A DNA stretch of 64,000 nucleotides from Arsukibacterium sp. UBA5043 (GCA_002415085.1 DIBV01000017.1:705923-769922), one strand, 5' to 3'. Numbered from the stretch's first letter, positions 1 to 11,056 are shown. The notes: generated from the letters alone by a model not told the origin. Translations and numbers: made by a program.

Positions 1-725
1 CCAACATGATAACCACTCATTACATCGTCCATATTTACTTCAGTTAGCGAACTAAAAGTATTGCTAAGGTTAAGTGGCATTAAAACCTGTTTCTGAATGT
101 ACTGGAAATTCCCATAACCGAGCTCATCATCCATTATCTTATTAATTAACAAATAGTTCGTATTACAATATTCGTAATCTTCATTGGGCTTAAAATTGGC
201 TGCCTTGTCCAGTATCAATGCAAGACTTGCGGCATAAGTCTGGGTTGGCTCGACCCAAAAGTTAGGCGCGTCGGTAAAATTAGGAATGCCACTACGATGT
301 TGAAGCATCATTCTTAACGTGATTTTATCTGCGTGCTCGATCCTTCCCAGCAGTTCTGGTAAATAATCAGCAATTGTTTTATCCAGCGAAAGCCGCCCTT
401 CACTGACCAGTTTGGTTACAGCCACGGCATCGTATAGCTTACTAATGCTGGCAATTTTAAAAAGGGCTTGAGGCCTGGCGGGTACCTTAGCGTCTCGATC
501 GTGCCATCCTGCAGCGAAATATTGTCCGGGTTGCGCCGTTTGATCAATATAGACAATCACGCCATCAAAACCATGATTAATAGCTTCATCCAACTGCGCT
601 TGTATGGTATTTGGCAGCGGAAGTACCCATGCTTTTACTAAAAGCCACGGTACAAAAAACAAAGAGGATATAGATGCAACTATCAGCGCTATCCGCAACA
701 TCAGTTTTGCTTTATTTTTGTTCAT
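1..725 (-). CDS. Beta-lactamase-related serine hydrolase (SxxK family), 3' end cut by window
   Basis: The reading frame starts at an ATG complementary to 723-725 and runs off the window edge, so only about 241 N-terminal residues are seen. A hydrophobic segment at residues 9-32 suggests a membrane anchor or signal peptide. The SxxK nucleophile motif appears as SISK in KIASISKLY (about residue 97), followed by HRSGIP and a YxN-type motif, YCNTNYLL. These are the first two catalytic motifs of class C beta-lactamases, DD-peptidases and related esterases. The third (KTG/HxG) motif would lie beyond the edge. Substrate unknown; most family members of this kind are peptidases or esterases rather than antibiotic resistance enzymes. 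Confidence 0.8.
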   Translation of the reverse strand, partial: MNKNKAKLMLRIALIVASISSLFFVPWLLVKAWVLPLPNTIQAQLDEAINHGFDGVIVYIDQTAQPGQYFAAGWHDRDAKVPARPQALFKIASISKLYDAVAVTKLVSEGRLSLDKTIADYLPELLGRIEHADKITLRMMLQHRSGIPNFTDAPNFWVEPTQTYAASLALILDKAANFKPNEDYEYCNTNYLLINKIMDDELGYGNFQYIQKQVLMPLNLSNTFSSLTEVNMDDVMSGYHV

Positions 726-1045
726 AACACTTCAGTTGGTTATTTGTTTAATTGGCCAAAGGCTCCACCCTGACGAGCGACCCTTATTACGAAGATAACT
801 CAATAAGCCTTTCAGTTACATATCTGGAGCCAAATCTTATGTCTTGCTGAATTGAGCAGTAAATATTAAAAACTGCCCCCATTGATTGTTAATGCTTGCT
901 AAAACGCTCTTCTGCCCCCAGTTTATCACTACGTTCAGTTAGTCCAGCGCCGCGGTTCACCAAGACGCTAAGGCTTGCCCCTCAATGTATGAGGTAACAC
1001 CGGTTTGCGACAAACCAAACCAGCTAACTCTTTAAGGAGCAAAAA
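726..1045. other. Intergenic region, no gene seen
   Basis: This 320-bp gap separates divergently transcribed genes and should hold both promoters. No convincing -35/-10 pair was found by eye. There is a small hairpin GGTTTG-cga-CAAACC (1002-1016) and another CCTCA-atgta-TGAGG around 980-994, both just upstream of the ribosome binding site TAAGGAGC of the next gene. No open frame here has a plausible start and coding character. Confidence 0.5.
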
Positions 1046-2173
1046 ATGTCGGACAGCAACATCGAACTTATTTCTACCATTAGCGAAGACAACAAACTCG
1101 CACTTTCCTTGCGCGAGATCGCTATGCCTGAGCCTGGCGAAAACGAAGTGGTCATCCGCATTGACGCCGCCCCGATTAACCCCTCCGATCTGGGCGTGAT
1201 GTTCAGCGCAGCCGATATGACAACTGCCAGCCAATCCGGTAGCGACGATCGCCCGGTCATCAGTGCTGATGTCCCGGCAAAATTCATGGCTGCTGTTAAA
1301 AAGCGGGTTGGCCAGCCTATACCTGTAGGCAATGAAGGGGCCGGTACTGTTGTCGCTGCGGGCGCTTCAGCCACTGCGCAAAGTTTACTGGGCAAAACCG
1401 TTGCAGTAATTGGCGGTGGTACCTATCGCAAATATCTCTGTGCCAATGTTAAAAGCTGTCTGGAACTGGCGCCGGGTACTACTGCAGCCGAGGGCGCTTC
1501 AAGCTTTGTCAACCCGCTGACAGCGCTGACCATGGTAGAAACCATGCGCGCTGAAGGTCACAAGGCTATCGTACACACCGCCGCTGCCTCTAATCTCGGA
1601 CAAATGCTTAACCGCATCTGTATCGCCGACGGCATCGACCTGGTCAATATCGTCCGTAAGCCAGATCAGGAGGCTTTACTCCGTGACCAGGGCGCCAAAT
1701 ACGTGATTAACTCCAGTAGCGACAGCTTTATGGCCGACCTGACCCAGGCATTAATCGCCACTGGCGCCACTATCGCGTTTGACCCTATTGGGGGCGGTAA
1801 ATTGGCGAGCGATATTCTTACCTGCATGGAAGCTGCCGTCGCTCGCAATATCACTCAATACAGCGTGTATGGATCTGACATCTATAAACAGGTTTATATT
1901 TATGGCGGGCTTGATCGCGGCCCCATCACGTTAAACCGTAACTTTGGTTTTGCCTGGGGTGTGAACGGCTTTTTATTGTTTAATGCGTTGGGGAAACTCA
2001 GTAAGGAAACCACCTTCGCCATGCGCAAGCGTATTGCTGCCGAGATTAAAACTACGTTCGCCAGCCACTACACTGACGAAGTATCCCTGGCGGGTGCGTT
2101 ACAACTGGATGCGATAGCAGTTTATGGCAAACAGGCTACCGGAGAGAAGTTCCTGATTAAACCACAGCACTAA
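1046..2173 (+). CDS. Medium-chain dehydrogenase/quinone reductase-like zinc-type alcohol dehydrogenase
   Basis: A 375-residue MDR-superfamily protein. The N-terminal GroES-like half contains PEPGENEVVIRIDAAPINPSDL-type sequence and NEGAGTVVAAG; the Rossmann half contains AIVHTAAASNLGQM, where the NAD(P)H pyrophosphate would bind. No cluster of structural zinc cysteines is visible, so it resembles NADPH:quinone oxidoreductases more than true zinc alcohol dehydrogenases. The ATG is preceded by a good TAAGGAGC ribosome binding site. It is transcribed alone and converges on the deaminase of the next operon. Likely a cytosolic oxidoreductase acting on quinones or reactive carbonyls; the substrate is not known. 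Confidence 0.85.
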   Translation: MSDSNIELISTISEDNKLALSLREIAMPEPGENEVVIRIDAAPINPSDLGVMFSAADMTTASQSGSDDRPVISADVPAKFMAAVKKRVGQPIPVGNEGAGTVVAAGASATAQSLLGKTVAVIGGGTYRKYLCANVKSCLELAPGTTAAEGASSFVNPLTALTMVETMRAEGHKAIVHTAAASNLGQMLNRICIADGIDLVNIVRKPDQEALLRDQGAKYVINSSSDSFMADLTQALIATGATIAFDPIGGGKLASDILTCMEAAVARNITQYSVYGSDIYKQVYIYGGLDRGPITLNRNFGFAWGVNGFLLFNALGKLSKETTFAMRKRIAAEIKTTFASHYTDEVSLAGALQLDAIAVYGKQATGEKFLIKPQH

Positions 2174-2225
2174 CTTTTATGCTCTGGCTAGAAGGTCATC
2201 AGCCGTTCTCATGCAGGTTTTCGCG

Positions 2226-2795
2226 CTAGCCGTTATAAATCTGACCGCCGCCGTTGGCATAATGCTGCAGTACCGCATTAGCTGCATCGCGCTGAACCAG
2301 ACGGACGACTTCGATACCGGCATCAGTCAGGTACTGATAGCTGCTGGCCTCTACCGGCCCTTCATCAAAGCCGATGGCTCTGGCATCGTCTGCGGTGGCG
2401 GCGCATACCAGCCGTTTTACCCCGCTCCACAGCGTGCCACCCAAACACATGGCGCACGGCTCACAGGACGTAAACAACTCGCGTCTGACGCCATCGGCAT
2501 TCAGGCTGAAGCTTTGCAGTTGCTGCCCGGCCAGCATTATGGCCACCATTTCGCCGTGGGCTGCCGGGTTATGCATTGGCATTACCCGGTTTACGCCTAC
2601 GCTAAGTAGCTTACCGCTATCACAATCAAAAATGGCACTGCCAAAGGGGCCGCCGGTAGCGCGCAGCACATTTTGCTTTGACAGCTCTACCGCCAGGGCC
2701 ATTTTCTCGTTGTCATCAGCATAAATTTTCTGCCAGTCGACAACGTCGTTAATCCAGTCAGGTAGGCTAATTGTTAACTGTTGTACTGCTGCCAT
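2226..2795 (-). CDS. Nucleoside/nucleobase deaminase (CDA/dCMP family, GuaD-like)
   Basis: A 189-residue zinc deaminase. The zinc site is readable: HGEMVAIM supplies the His ligand and the catalytic Glu, and SCEPCAMCLGG supplies two Cys ligands. Spacing and flanking residues resemble the small bacterial guanine deaminase GuaD and TadA-like enzymes. The ATG at 2795 was chosen over an upstream in-frame codon because it begins 4 nt after the gpt stop codon, and the upstream extension reads inside gpt. It is the last gene of the salvage operon with gpt, deoD and deoB, which supports a purine substrate, guanine to xanthine being the most likely. The exact substrate is inference. Confidence 0.82.
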   Translation of the reverse strand: MAAVQQLTISLPDWINDVVDWQKIYADDNEKMALAVELSKQNVLRATGGPFGSAIFDCDSGKLLSVGVNRVMPMHNPAAHGEMVAIMLAGQQLQSFSLNADGVRRELFTSCEPCAMCLGGTLWSGVKRLVCAATADDARAIGFDEGPVEASSYQYLTDAGIEVVRLVQRDAANAVLQHYANGGGQIYNG

Positions 2796-2799
2796 ATGC

Positions 2800-3270
2800 T
2801 TAGTGCTCCGCCAGCGGCTTGCTGTAGGCCAGTTCCATATCCCAGGGCAGCTGGATCCAGGTATCCTGCTCGATGTCGGTAACATAATGGTCTACCAGGG
2901 GCTTACCCTGCGGTTTGGCATAAACAGTAACAAAACAGGCCTTGGGGAAATGCTCACGCAGCGCGCGGGCGGTTTCACCGGTATCGACTAAATCGTCAAC
3001 AATTAACAGCTTGGCGTTATCTTCCAGGCTGGCATCTTTTAAAATACGTAAACTGCCCTGTTTATCATGCTCATAGCTGGCAACACAAATACTGTCTACT
3101 ACCCGGATATTCAGCTCACGTGCCAGTATAGCAGCAGGCACTAAGCCACCGCGGCTTACTGCCACTATCGCACTGAAGTCCCGGCCCAGTAGTTGCTGTG
3201 CCAGTTCTTTGCTGGCCCGGTGAAACGCTTCCCATGACACATAAAACATTTTATTGGTGGTAAGAGACAT
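2800..3270 (-). CDS. gpt: Xanthine-guanine phosphoribosyltransferase
   Basis: 156 residues, close in length to E. coli Gpt. It transfers the phosphoribosyl group of PRPP to guanine, xanthine or hypoxanthine. The PRPP loop is LLIVDDLVDTGET; other matching stretches are AVSRGGLVPAAILAREL near the N-terminus and QDTWIQLPWDMEL near the C-terminus, both characteristic of Gpt rather than Hpt. It lies between deoD (29 bp upstream) and the deaminase (4 bp downstream), so bases released by phosphorolysis can be recaptured directly as nucleotides. Confidence 0.93.
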   Translation of the reverse strand: MSLTTNKMFYVSWEAFHRASKELAQQLLGRDFSAIVAVSRGGLVPAAILARELNIRVVDSICVASYEHDKQGSLRILKDASLEDNAKLLIVDDLVDTGETARALREHFPKACFVTVYAKPQGKPLVDHYVTDIEQDTWIQLPWDMELAYSKPLAEH

Positions 3271-3299
3271 AATAATTCCGATTTTAATCAGATAAATAA

Positions 3300-4001
3300 C
3301 TAAATTAATGACAGCGCGATTTCAACCATTTCATTGAAGCTGGTCTGGCGTAAATCAGCATCCAGCGCCTCACCGGTACGAATGTGATCGCTTACCGTTA
3401 AAATGGCCAGTGCGTTAATGCCATACTCAGCGGCAACACCATATAAGCCCGCCGCTTCCATCTCTACCGCCAACACGCCATATTTTTCCAGGGTATCAAA
3501 CAGGGTTTCGCTTGGGTTGTAAAATAAATCGGAGGTGAACACATTGCCCACTTTAACGTTAATCTGCTTAGCGCGGGCAGCGTGGACCGCTTTTTCCAGT
3601 AAGTCATAGTTTGCTATCGCGGCAAAATCCATACCTGCCAGACGGTTGCGGTTAACCCCTGAGTCTGTGCTGGCGCCCATGGCGATAACCACATCACGTA
3701 CTTTTACCTCAAGCGGTAAAGCACCACAGGAGCCAATGCGGATAATATTCTTAACCCCATAGAATTTGGCTAGCTCTGTGGCATATAGCGACATCGACGG
3801 AATACCCATACCAGAACCTAATACACTAACAGGCTTGCCTTGATAGGTGCCGGTATAGCCAAACATATTGCGTACTGTATTGACGCAAACTGCATCGGTT
3901 AAAAAGGTCTCAGCAATGTGTTTAGCCCGCAGCGGGTCGCCCGGCATTAAAACGGTTTGCGCAAAAGCATCATCTGCTGCGTTAATATGAGGAGTAGCCA
4001 T
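3300..4001 (-). CDS. deoD: Purine nucleoside phosphorylase, DeoD type
   Basis: 233 residues, the size of the hexameric bacterial DeoD. It splits purine (deoxy)nucleosides with phosphate to give the base and (deoxy)ribose-1-phosphate. Visible signatures are [16 protein letters not shown] at the N-terminus, [25 protein letters not shown], the nucleoside-binding [15 protein letters not shown] and SDHIRTGE with the catalytic Asp. The start is preceded by AGAGAG. Only 9 bp separate it from deoB upstream, so the two are cotranscribed. The sugar phosphate product is the substrate of DeoB. Confidence 0.96.
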   Translation of the reverse strand: MATPHINAADDAFAQTVLMPGDPLRAKHIAETFLTDAVCVNTVRNMFGYTGTYQGKPVSVLGSGMGIPSMSLYATELAKFYGVKNIIRIGSCGALPLEVKVRDVVIAMGASTDSGVNRNRLAGMDFAAIANYDLLEKAVHAARAKQINVKVGNVFTSDLFYNPSETLFDTLEKYGVLAVEMEAAGLYGVAAEYGINALAILTVSDHIRTGEALDADLRQTSFNEMVEIALSLI

Positions 4002-4010
4002 AGTTCTCTC

Positions 4011-5219
4011 TTAGTGTAATTTAGCAATAAAGGAATCGCCGTGCGCCATCGCGTCCAGCTTAAAATAATCGGCCAGAGTCTGGCCTATGTCAGCAAAGCT
4101 CATGCGCTCGCCTAAATCAGTGCTGGCCAGGCCGTGCTGATACGCCAGCACCGGAATATATTCCCGGGTATGTTCGGTACCCGGCCAGGTTGGATCACAA
4201 CCATGATCCGCCGTCATTAACAACAAGGTATCTTCAGCGCAGGCGTTAAGCAGTTCGGGCAAGCGGCTATCAAAATACTCCAGTGCTTCACCATAACCAA
4301 TTGCATCACGCCGATGGCCGTAATTTTGATCAAAATCCACCAGATTAGTAAATACCAGGCTGTTATCTGGCTGTTTCGCCATTTCAGACAACGTGGTGTC
4401 AATCAGCGCCGCAAGACCAGTGGCTTTAATGTTTTCGCTGATCCCCTGATGAGCATAAATATCCGCTATTTTACCGATGCTGATCACCGTGCCACCTGCC
4501 CCGGTTAGTTTATCCAGCACAGTGGGTGCTGGCGGTAAGACTGAATAGTCACGGCGGTTGCCGGTGCGGGCATAGTTATCAGCGCTATCACCTAAAAAGG
4601 GCCGGGCGATAACGCGGCCAATATTGTATTCATCTAACAGCTCACGGGCTACCCGGCAAAAGCTCAGCAGCTTTTCCAGACCAAAATGTTCCTCATGGGC
4701 GGCGACCTGAAATACGCTGTCAGCAGAGGTATAACAGATTGGCCTGCCGGTTTTAATATGCTCATCCCCCAACTCGCGCAGGATATCAGTACCGGAGGCA
4801 TGACAATTACCTAAAATGCCGGTTACCCCGGTCCGCTTGCATAATTCAGCAATAAATTGTGGCGGAAAACTCTCTGTTTTTGCGTCAAAGTAGCCCCAGT
4901 CAAACAGCACTGGCACGCCGGCCATTTCCCAGTGACCACTGGGTGTATCTTTACCACTGCTAAGTTCACGGGCATAACCATAGGCACCGACCGGCTGTAC
5001 GCTGTCGTCCACTTCTGGGGCTCTGCCTGCGGCAGCAGTTGCCGCCTTTACCAGGCCTAAACGCGCCAGATTGGGTAAGGCCAGCTGACGGCCTTTATGT
5101 TTAACGAATTCACGCGCGATACTGCCAAACGTATTCGCACCCACATCACCAAACAGCTCGGCATCGGGCGCACTGCCAATACCAAAACTATCCAGAACCA
5201 GAATCACTGCCTTTGCCAT
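4011..5219 (-). CDS. deoB: Phosphopentomutase
   Basis: 402 residues (E. coli DeoB 407). It converts (deoxy)ribose-1-phosphate to the 5-phosphate, using two metal ions and a phosphothreonine. Alkaline-phosphatase-fold motifs are clear: [13 protein letters not shown] at the N-terminus, [12 protein letters not shown] with the phosphorylated Thr, and [19 protein letters not shown] near the C-terminus with metal ligands. The ATG at 5219 is preceded by GGGAGT at good spacing; a GTG 15 nt upstream is in frame but falls within that site. It is the first gene of the operon; deoC and deoA are not in this cluster. Confidence 0.95.
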   Translation of the reverse strand: MAKAVILVLDSFGIGSAPDAELFGDVGANTFGSIAREFVKHKGRQLALPNLARLGLVKAATAAAGRAPEVDDSVQPVGAYGYARELSSGKDTPSGHWEMAGVPVLFDWGYFDAKTESFPPQFIAELCKRTGVTGILGNCHASGTDILRELGDEHIKTGRPICYTSADSVFQVAAHEEHFGLEKLLSFCRVARELLDEYNIGRVIARPFLGDSADNYARTGNRRDYSVLPPAPTVLDKLTGAGGTVISIGKIADIYAHQGISENIKATGLAALIDTTLSEMAKQPDNSLVFTNLVDFDQNYGHRRDAIGYGEALEYFDSRLPELLNACAEDTLLLMTADHGCDPTWPGTEHTREYIPVLAYQHGLASTDLGERMSFADIGQTLADYFKLDAMAHGDSFIAKLH

Positions 5220-5402
5220 ACTGTGGACTCCCACTGCAAAAATGTACCGGCGGGATCTGAGCGCATGCTATGCGAAATCGCGCCGCCCAGAACCTGAAAA
5301 ATAAAAAGGGCACGCACTTTAATACGCGGCCCGGCCTTTTACAAGTTTAACTGCTACTTTGGCGCTTGCAGCTGATTTTATCAAGCTTTACCCTGTTGAG
5401 CG

Positions 5403-5439
5403 CCAAACAAAAAACGGCGCCAATGCGCCGTTTGTTTGG
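5403..5439 (-). terminator. Rho-independent terminator of the prolyl oligopeptidase gene
   Basis: The arms AAACGGCGC (5412-5420) and GCGCCGTTT (5425-5433) enclose a CAAT loop, with an outer CCAAACAAA/TTTGTTTGG extension. Read on the minus strand the stem is followed by a run of T, placed about 35 bp after the stop codon at 5474. Confidence 0.75.
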
Positions 5440-5473
5440 TTAGCCGTACAGTTAAGGACGATTGCTGGCAGTA

Positions 5474-7636
5474 TTACTGCGGTAGCTGCTGATATCCCAT
5501 GTTGTACAGGGTAAAGCTGAAGATATCTGCAGCCTGATCTATCACCATCGATACCGGCATACCCGCACCGTGACCGGCGTTAACATCAATCCGGATCAAC
5601 TGCGGATTAACTTTAGTGGCTTTATCTTGCAGCTCAGCAGCAAATTTAAAGGAATGCGCAGGTACAACCCGATCATCGTGATCTGCCGTGGTCACCATGG
5701 TGGCCGGATACGTGGTACCTTCCTGCACGTTATGCACCGGTGAATAGCCTTTTAAATACTGAAACATATCAGCAGACTGCTCAGCTGTGCCATAGTCATA
5801 GGCCCAGCCCGCACCCGCGGTAAAAGTGTGATAACGCAGCATATCCAGCACGCCCACAGCAGGTAGCGCAACTTTAAATAATTCAGGACGTTGCGTCATG
5901 GCAGCCCCTACCAGTAAGCCGCCGTTTGAACCACCTCGAATAGCCAGTTTGTCAGCAGACGTGTACTGCTGCTGTTGCAAATACTCTGCCGCAGCAATAA
6001 AATCGTCAAACACGTTTTGTTTTTGCTGTTGCACCCCGGCATTGTGCCAGGCTTTACCATACTCACCACCACCGCGCAGATTTGCTACGGCATACACGCC
6101 CCCCATTTCCATCCATACCGCATTTGCTACGCTGAATGAAGGGGTAAGGCTAACGTTAAAACCGCCATACCCATACAAAATGGTCGGGTTAGTACTATCT
6201 TTTTTCAGGCCTTTCTTATAGCTGATGATCATTGGCACCTTAGTACCATCTTTCGACGTATAAAAAACCTGCTCTGAAGTATAGTTTTCAGGGTTAAACT
6301 CAATTTTCGGGCTGTTATATAAATCAGACTTGCCAGTCTCTGGCACAAATGCATAAATGCTGGAAGGGGTGGTGTAATTGGCAAACGAATAATACAGCTG
6401 CTCAGCGTCTTTTTTGCCGCTAAAGCCCCCCACACTGCCAATTCCGGGCAAATTAATGTCTCTGACCAGTTTACCGCTATAGTCATACTGTTTTACTTTA
6501 GCAATCGCATCAACCATGTAGTTAGCAAACAAGTAACCTGCGCCTTTACTGATCCGCAAAACATTTTCGGTTTCCGGAATGAGCTCCTGCCAGTTATCCG
6601 GGGTAGGTTTAGTGGCAGAGGTAACAACCACTTTGCGGTTTGGCGCATTAAGATTGGTCACCAGATACAGTTTGTCGCCGTCATTATCCAATAAATCGGT
6701 ATCCGATTCAGTATGATCAAGAATCGTTACAAACGGACTATTTTCTTTGGTTAAATCTTTTAAAAACAGTTTATTGCCAGAGGTTGATACCGCGGCAGAC
6801 ACCAGCAGGTATCGGTCATCTTCAGTAACAGATGCTCCAACATAACGATGCTTCTGTTCAGCCGAGCCACCAAACACCACGCGATCTTCAGTTTGAGCAG
6901 TACCCAGTTTGTGATAGTACAACTTGTGCTGATCGGTCATAGCCGACAGTTCACTGCCTGCTGGTTTATCATAACTGGAGTAAAAGAAGCCGTCATTGCC
7001 GACCCAGGAGATACCACTGAACTTAACATCAATCAGGGTTGGCTCCAGCTGCTCTTTTGTTTGCGCGTCAATCACGATGATTTTGCGCCAGTCGCTGCCA
7101 CCCTCAGAGATAGCGTAAGCCGCCAGGCTGCCATCACGGGAAAATTCTATATCAGCCAATGAAGTGGTGCCATCTTCACTAAAGGTATTTGGATCTAAGA
7201 ATACTTCAGCTTCGCCGCCATCTTTCTGCCGGTACAACACGAACTGATTTTGTAAACCATCATTTTTATAAAAATAGTGGTATTCGCCTTCTTTAAAGGG
7301 TGCACCAATACGCTCAAAATTCCAGGATTTCTCTAACTTGGCACGAACTTGATCCCGAAATGGTATTTGCTCCAGGTAGGAGAAGGTGACCTTATTCTGC
7401 GCCTTTACCCAGGCTTCAGTTTCGCTGCTGCGATCATCTTCCAGCCAGCGATAGGGATCAGCCACTGCGGTATCAAAATAGGTATCAACGGTCTCGCCCT
7501 TGCGAGTAGCGGGGTATTCTAATTGCTGGCGTTGCTCTGTACTCACGGTAACATCCTGGCTGGGTTTTGGATCTTGTTTAGCACCACCGCATGCACTGAG
7601 CATAGCCGTCGCTAACAGGGTAATCGCGTATTTCAT
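5474..7636 (-). CDS. Prolyl oligopeptidase family serine peptidase (S9A), lipoprotein
   Basis: 720 residues. The N-terminus is a lipoprotein signal: Lys-2, a hydrophobic stretch and lipobox LSAC with Cys16, predicting a lipid-anchored protein outside the cytoplasm. A beta-propeller region (about 80-440) is followed by an alpha/beta hydrolase domain with [15 protein letters not shown], the nucleophile elbow GGSNGG (Ser570), [14 protein letters not shown] carrying the acid residue, and NAGHGAG (His689). This matches prolyl endopeptidases, which cut after proline in short peptides, more than oligopeptidase B. It is monocistronic, with a GGAG site 10 nt before the ATG and its own terminator. Confidence 0.93.
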   Translation of the reverse strand: MKYAITLLATAMLSACGGAKQDPKPSQDVTVSTEQRQQLEYPATRKGETVDTYFDTAVADPYRWLEDDRSSETEAWVKAQNKVTFSYLEQIPFRDQVRAKLEKSWNFERIGAPFKEGEYHYFYKNDGLQNQFVLYRQKDGGEAEVFLDPNTFSEDGTTSLADIEFSRDGSLAAYAISEGGSDWRKIIVIDAQTKEQLEPTLIDVKFSGISWVGNDGFFYSSYDKPAGSELSAMTDQHKLYYHKLGTAQTEDRVVFGGSAEQKHRYVGASVTEDDRYLLVSAAVSTSGNKLFLKDLTKENSPFVTILDHTESDTDLLDNDGDKLYLVTNLNAPNRKVVVTSATKPTPDNWQELIPETENVLRISKGAGYLFANYMVDAIAKVKQYDYSGKLVRDINLPGIGSVGGFSGKKDAEQLYYSFANYTTPSSIYAFVPETGKSDLYNSPKIEFNPENYTSEQVFYTSKDGTKVPMIISYKKGLKKDSTNPTILYGYGGFNVSLTPSFSVANAVWMEMGGVYAVANLRGGGEYGKAWHNAGVQQQKQNVFDDFIAAAEYLQQQQYTSADKLAIRGGSNGGLLVGAAMTQRPELFKVALPAVGVLDMLRYHTFTAGAGWAYDYGTAEQSADMFQYLKGYSPVHNVQEGTTYPATMVTTADHDDRVVPAHSFKFAAELQDKATKVNPQLIRIDVNAGHGAGMPVSMVIDQAADIFSFTLYNMGYQQLPQ

Positions 7637-7815
7637 TACAAGTAAACTCCATCGTTATTGTTCTTAAATAGAAGCGCTTATATCTGATGACTTCCTAAAG
7701 GAGTGTAAACAGCAGACCTGACCTGAGCTTACCAAAGATAGCGGCGGCTGCCTATTTCAACTAACTGAAATTTATGTGGACTCACAGGAAATATCGGGGT
7801 GTTATTCGCAAAGCA

Positions 7816-7840
7816 AAACGCCAGCAATATGCTGGCGTTT
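7816..7840 (-). terminator. Terminator of the tRNA-Phe pair
   Basis: The arms AACGCCAGCA and TGCTGGCGTT form a near-perfect hairpin just beyond the CCA end of the distal tRNA-Phe; on the minus strand it is followed by TTTTGCTTT. Confidence 0.75.
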
Positions 7841-7849
7841 CAACTGAGA

Positions 7850-7925
7850 TGGTGCCCAGAGGCGGAATCGAACCACCGACACGCGGATTTTCAATCCGCT
7901 GCTCTACCGACTGAGCTATCTGGGC
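7850..7925 (-). tRNA. tRNA-Phe (GAA), distal copy
   Basis: A 76-nt cloverleaf with encoded CCA. The acceptor arm begins GCCCAGA, the D arm is GCTCAGTCGGTAGAGC, the anticodon loop reads TTGAAAA with GAA, and the T arm contains GGTTCGATTCC. It is identical by eye to the copy 57 bp upstream. Confidence 0.97.
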
Positions 7926-7982
7926 AAAAAAATTGTGCTGGTAATATTGTCCTGCACCTGGCAGCAACAGAACACCAAAATA

Positions 7983-8058
7983 TGGTGCCCAGAGGCGGAA
8001 TCGAACCACCGACACGCGGATTTTCAATCCGCTGCTCTACCGACTGAGCTATCTGGGC
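7983..8058 (-). tRNA. tRNA-Phe (GAA), proximal copy
   Basis: 76 nt with encoded CCA and the same sequence as the copy at 7850-7925. It lies directly after the promoter at 8071-8099, so the two are read as one transcript. Confidence 0.97.
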
Positions 8059-8070
8059 AATGCGGGACGT

Positions 8071-8099
8071 ATTAAACGGATTTTGCTAAGCTAAGTCAA
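8071..8099 (-). promoter_or_regulatory. Promoter of the tRNA-Phe operon with GC-rich discriminator
   Basis: On the minus strand, TTGACT (8099-8094) and TTTAAT (8076-8071) are separated by 17 bp. The bases after the -10 box are GC-rich (ACGTCCCGC), as in stringently controlled stable-RNA promoters. The sites are read directly; regulation by ppGpp is inference. Confidence 0.7.
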
Positions 8100-8237
8100 C
8101 AGATTTTTTCTAAAAGCATTGCAACCGGACAGGGATTAATCAAAGGGTGCTGCTTTGTTCGCCAGCTCCTAAAATTAACACTGCGCCAGCTACAAAAAAC
8201 TTGTTACACTGTCCCCAGTTAACCGGCACGCCTTTCA

Positions 8238-11021
8238 ATGCATTTAGATGGACAGCTGATGGAAAAAACCACCTACACCAAACCTATGTTTCGCCGCCTG
8301 GTATTAATGGCCTTGTTAATTCTGTTATTACAAGCCGCCTTGTTTATCTTGTTTACCTTGCCAGACCAAAACCGGGAAGAACAGCAGCTCGCCCGGTTAA
8401 CTGCCGAGACAACCATCCTGGCCAGCGCATTAAGCGGGCCGCTGCGGGATGATAATATCCAAACTGCCGAGCAATTACTGTTACAAGCCCGTAATGCAGA
8501 TATTCATCGGGCTATATATTTGTATCGCCAGGCCAATCAACAACTGGAATTGATCGCCAATACGGTAAACCTGGCTAATTTCGTACCACAGCCTGAATTG
8601 GCGAATCGTGAAATCCGCCAGGGCAACTACTTAATCGTCAGTAGAATCGTCAGCAATGACGTCGGGACAGTGCTGGTGAATGTGAATTATATTCCGCCAA
8701 CCAGCCAGCTCCCCCTGTTGCTTGCCTTTATCATCAGTGCTGTGGTCGGTGTTTTACTTAGTTTAAGCTTTGCGTATGCCATTTCAGTTTATTTCGGCCG
8801 CAAACTGACGCCATTAGTAAGCGGCACTAAAACTGCGTTAGACAAAAACCAATATGATGGCAGTGTCGAGAGCCATGCCCAGGATAACTTTGGCGTGCTG
8901 GGCAGTTATATCAATAAACTTTTCAGGCGTATCGAGCAGGGGCAACAGGCCCTGAAGAACTCTGAAACCGATATCGCCCAGCTAAAGCAGGAAGTTGACA
9001 CCCGGATTAAAGAACGAACAGACGCTTTAGAAACCGCCAAGCTAACTGCCGAGCGCGCTAATGAAGCAAAATCAACCTTTTTAGCGACCATGAGCCATGA
9101 AATTCGCACACCGATGAATGGCATTATCGGCACCATAGATTTACTGAGAAAAACCCAGCTCTCTACCTCACAATTCAGAATGACGGATACCATCCGTGAG
9201 TCATCTTTCTCGTTACTGCGCATATTGGATGATATTCTGGATTTCTCGAAAATAGAGGCTGGCAAACTGGAGCTGGAGAATATTCCGGTTTCCCTGGTCG
9301 ATATCATTGAGGCGGTCGGTCGCATTCTGGTATCAGTTGCCTATCAGCGGCAAATTGATCTGAAATTATATATCGACCCGAAAATACCTGATGGCTTATT
9401 CGGTGATCCGGTCAGGTTGCGTCAGATATTATATAATCTGGCCGGCAACGCCATCAAATTTACTGAAACCACACCCCAGAAAACCGGCGTGGTGGTGATC
9501 CGGGCGGATTTAATGGAAGAAAACATTGAGTTTAGTCAGGTTCAGTTTAGCGTTGTTGATAATGGCCGGGGCATGACCCAGCGCCAGATTAACCATGTAT
9601 TTCACCCGTTTAATCAGGCAGAAGGGTCTATTACCCGTAAGTTTGGTGGCACCGGCCTGGGGCTGTCTATCTGTCAGCGGCTGACCTCGCTAATGTACGG
9701 TGATATAGACGTGCACAGCGAAGTAGGTAAGGGCACTGAATTTAAAGTCAGGATCCCGATGCGCCGCTCTGACGAAATTGATTATGTTGGCAAAGAGCTG
9801 TTGCGGGATGTGCATATTTGCCTGTTTACCCAGGACAGCGACAATCAGGAACATTTAAGCGATTACTTCCTGCATGCGCATGCGGAACTTGAAGTCTTCA
9901 ACAACATTGAAGCATTATTCAAGCGTGCCTCCGCACAAAAACCACTGCCGCCCAAGCAGGCTGCCGTGTGGGTGCTTGACGCAACCTATGAGCAAATCTC
10001 TGCTGAGCACATTAAAATGCTGCAGCAGGTGCCACAGCTGGAGCCTGTGCAGTTTATTGTAATTACCAATCAGGTTGAGTTATCAGAGCACAGTAATGAG
10101 CAAACGTACTACCTGCATAGCTCTCCTATATGCCGTAGTCATCTGTACGACGCCATTTTAGTAGCCGCCAGGCGCAAAGAGAAACCAAAACCGCAACAAA
10201 CATCCAGTCTGAACTTAAGTAAAGGCGCTCCGGATATTGAAACCGCCAGGCGCGACAGACAGTTAATTCTGCTGGCTGAAGACAATATCATGAACCAACG
10301 GGTGATTGTCGATCAGCTAAATGCGCTCGGTTATGCTGTTGAAGTGGCAGATGATGGCGCTGTTGCGCTGGATATGTGGCGACATTACCATTACCCGTTA
10401 GTGCTAACCGATTTACATATGCCCAATATGAGTGGCTACGATTTAGCCATTGCTATTCGCAAAGAAAGTTTAAACCGGCAGGATGATAGTAACTTCAGTC
10501 GGATTGTCGCCGTTACCGCTAACGCCCTCAAAGGTGAAGAGCAAAAATGTATCAGTATTGGTATGGATGGTTATATTACCAAGCCCCTGGAACTGGTTAC
10601 CCTGGAAACCATGCTCAAACGCTGGCTGCCCAACACGGAAAAAAAGTCGGCCACTGCGGCTGCCAGTAACGCTGAACCAGGCCAGCTACCCTCGCCCATT
10701 TGTTTTACCACCATTGCCAATTTTCTGGGCAATGAACCGGCGAAGCACGAGGAGTACCTTAACTACTTCGTTAAGCACGCCAAAGAGTTATTGGCTGAAT
10801 TAGCCACTGTAGCGAAAGACCAGAATCGCAGCGCGGTCAGGGCTGTTGCCCATCAATTCAAATCAGTAGCCAAAAGTGTTGGTGCCGTTAGTCTGTCAGC
10901 GGAGGCATTAAAACTGGAACGGGCGGCGGAAAATAGTGACTGGTCAGTCATTAATGAACACGGCCGGGTAATGCAGGAGAAATACCAGGAAGTGGTTAAT
11001 TACGTGCGTCAGCGCTATTAA
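8238..11021 (+). CDS. BarA-like tripartite hybrid sensor histidine kinase
   Basis: 927 residues. A first membrane helix (about 20-40), an extracytoplasmic segment of about 115 residues and a second helix (about 155-182) lead into a HAMP-like linker and coiled coil. The HisKA domain carries [11 protein letters not shown] with His287; the ATPase domain has NAIKFTE, DNGRGMT and [12 protein letters not shown] degenerate receiver-like region follows (about 510-640), then a receiver domain (AEDN at 682, phospho-acceptor Asp725 in [11 protein letters not shown]) and a C-terminal HPt domain with His872 in AHQFKS. This order matches the BarA/ArcB class of phosphorelay kinases, but the sensor part is not clearly BarA. 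No partner regulator is adjacent. An ATG at 8259 is an alternative start; neither has a strong ribosome site. Confidence 0.93.
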   Translation: MHLDGQLMEKTTYTKPMFRRLVLMALLILLLQAALFILFTLPDQNREEQQLARLTAETTILASALSGPLRDDNIQTAEQLLLQARNADIHRAIYLYRQANQQLELIANTVNLANFVPQPELANREIRQGNYLIVSRIVSNDVGTVLVNVNYIPPTSQLPLLLAFIISAVVGVLLSLSFAYAISVYFGRKLTPLVSGTKTALDKNQYDGSVESHAQDNFGVLGSYINKLFRRIEQGQQALKNSETDIAQLKQEVDTRIKERTDALETAKLTAERANEAKSTFLATMSHEIRTPMNGIIGTIDLLRKTQLSTSQFRMTDTIRESSFSLLRILDDILDFSKIEAGKLELENIPVSLVDIIEAVGRILVSVAYQRQIDLKLYIDPKIPDGLFGDPVRLRQILYNLAGNAIKFTETTPQKTGVVVIRADLMEENIEFSQVQFSVVDNGRGMTQRQINHVFHPFNQAEGSITRKFGGTGLGLSICQRLTSLMYGDIDVHSEVGKGTEFKVRIPMRRSDEIDYVGKELLRDVHICLFTQDSDNQEHLSDYFLHAHAELEVFNNIEALFKRASAQKPLPPKQAAVWVLDATYEQISAEHIKMLQQVPQLEPVQFIVITNQVELSEHSNEQTYYLHSSPICRSHLYDAILVAARRKEKPKPQQTSSLNLSKGAPDIETARRDRQLILLAEDNIMNQRVIVDQLNALGYAVEVADDGAVALDMWRHYHYPLVLTDLHMPNMSGYDLAIAIRKESLNRQDDSNFSRIVAVTANALKGEEQKCISIGMDGYITKPLELVTLETMLKRWLPNTEKKSATAAASNAEPGQLPSPICFTTIANFLGNEPAKHEEYLNYFVKHAKELLAELATVAKDQNRSAVRAVAHQFKSVAKSVGAVSLSAEALKLERAAENSDWSVINEHGRVMQEKYQEVVNYVRQRY

Positions 11022-11056
11022 CCAAGGGGCAGGTACCACTGCCGTTACCAACATTA

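Noticed and set aside
7782-8047. Open frames on both strands over the tRNA-Phe genes
   Set aside because: They are translations of tRNA genes and their spacer.
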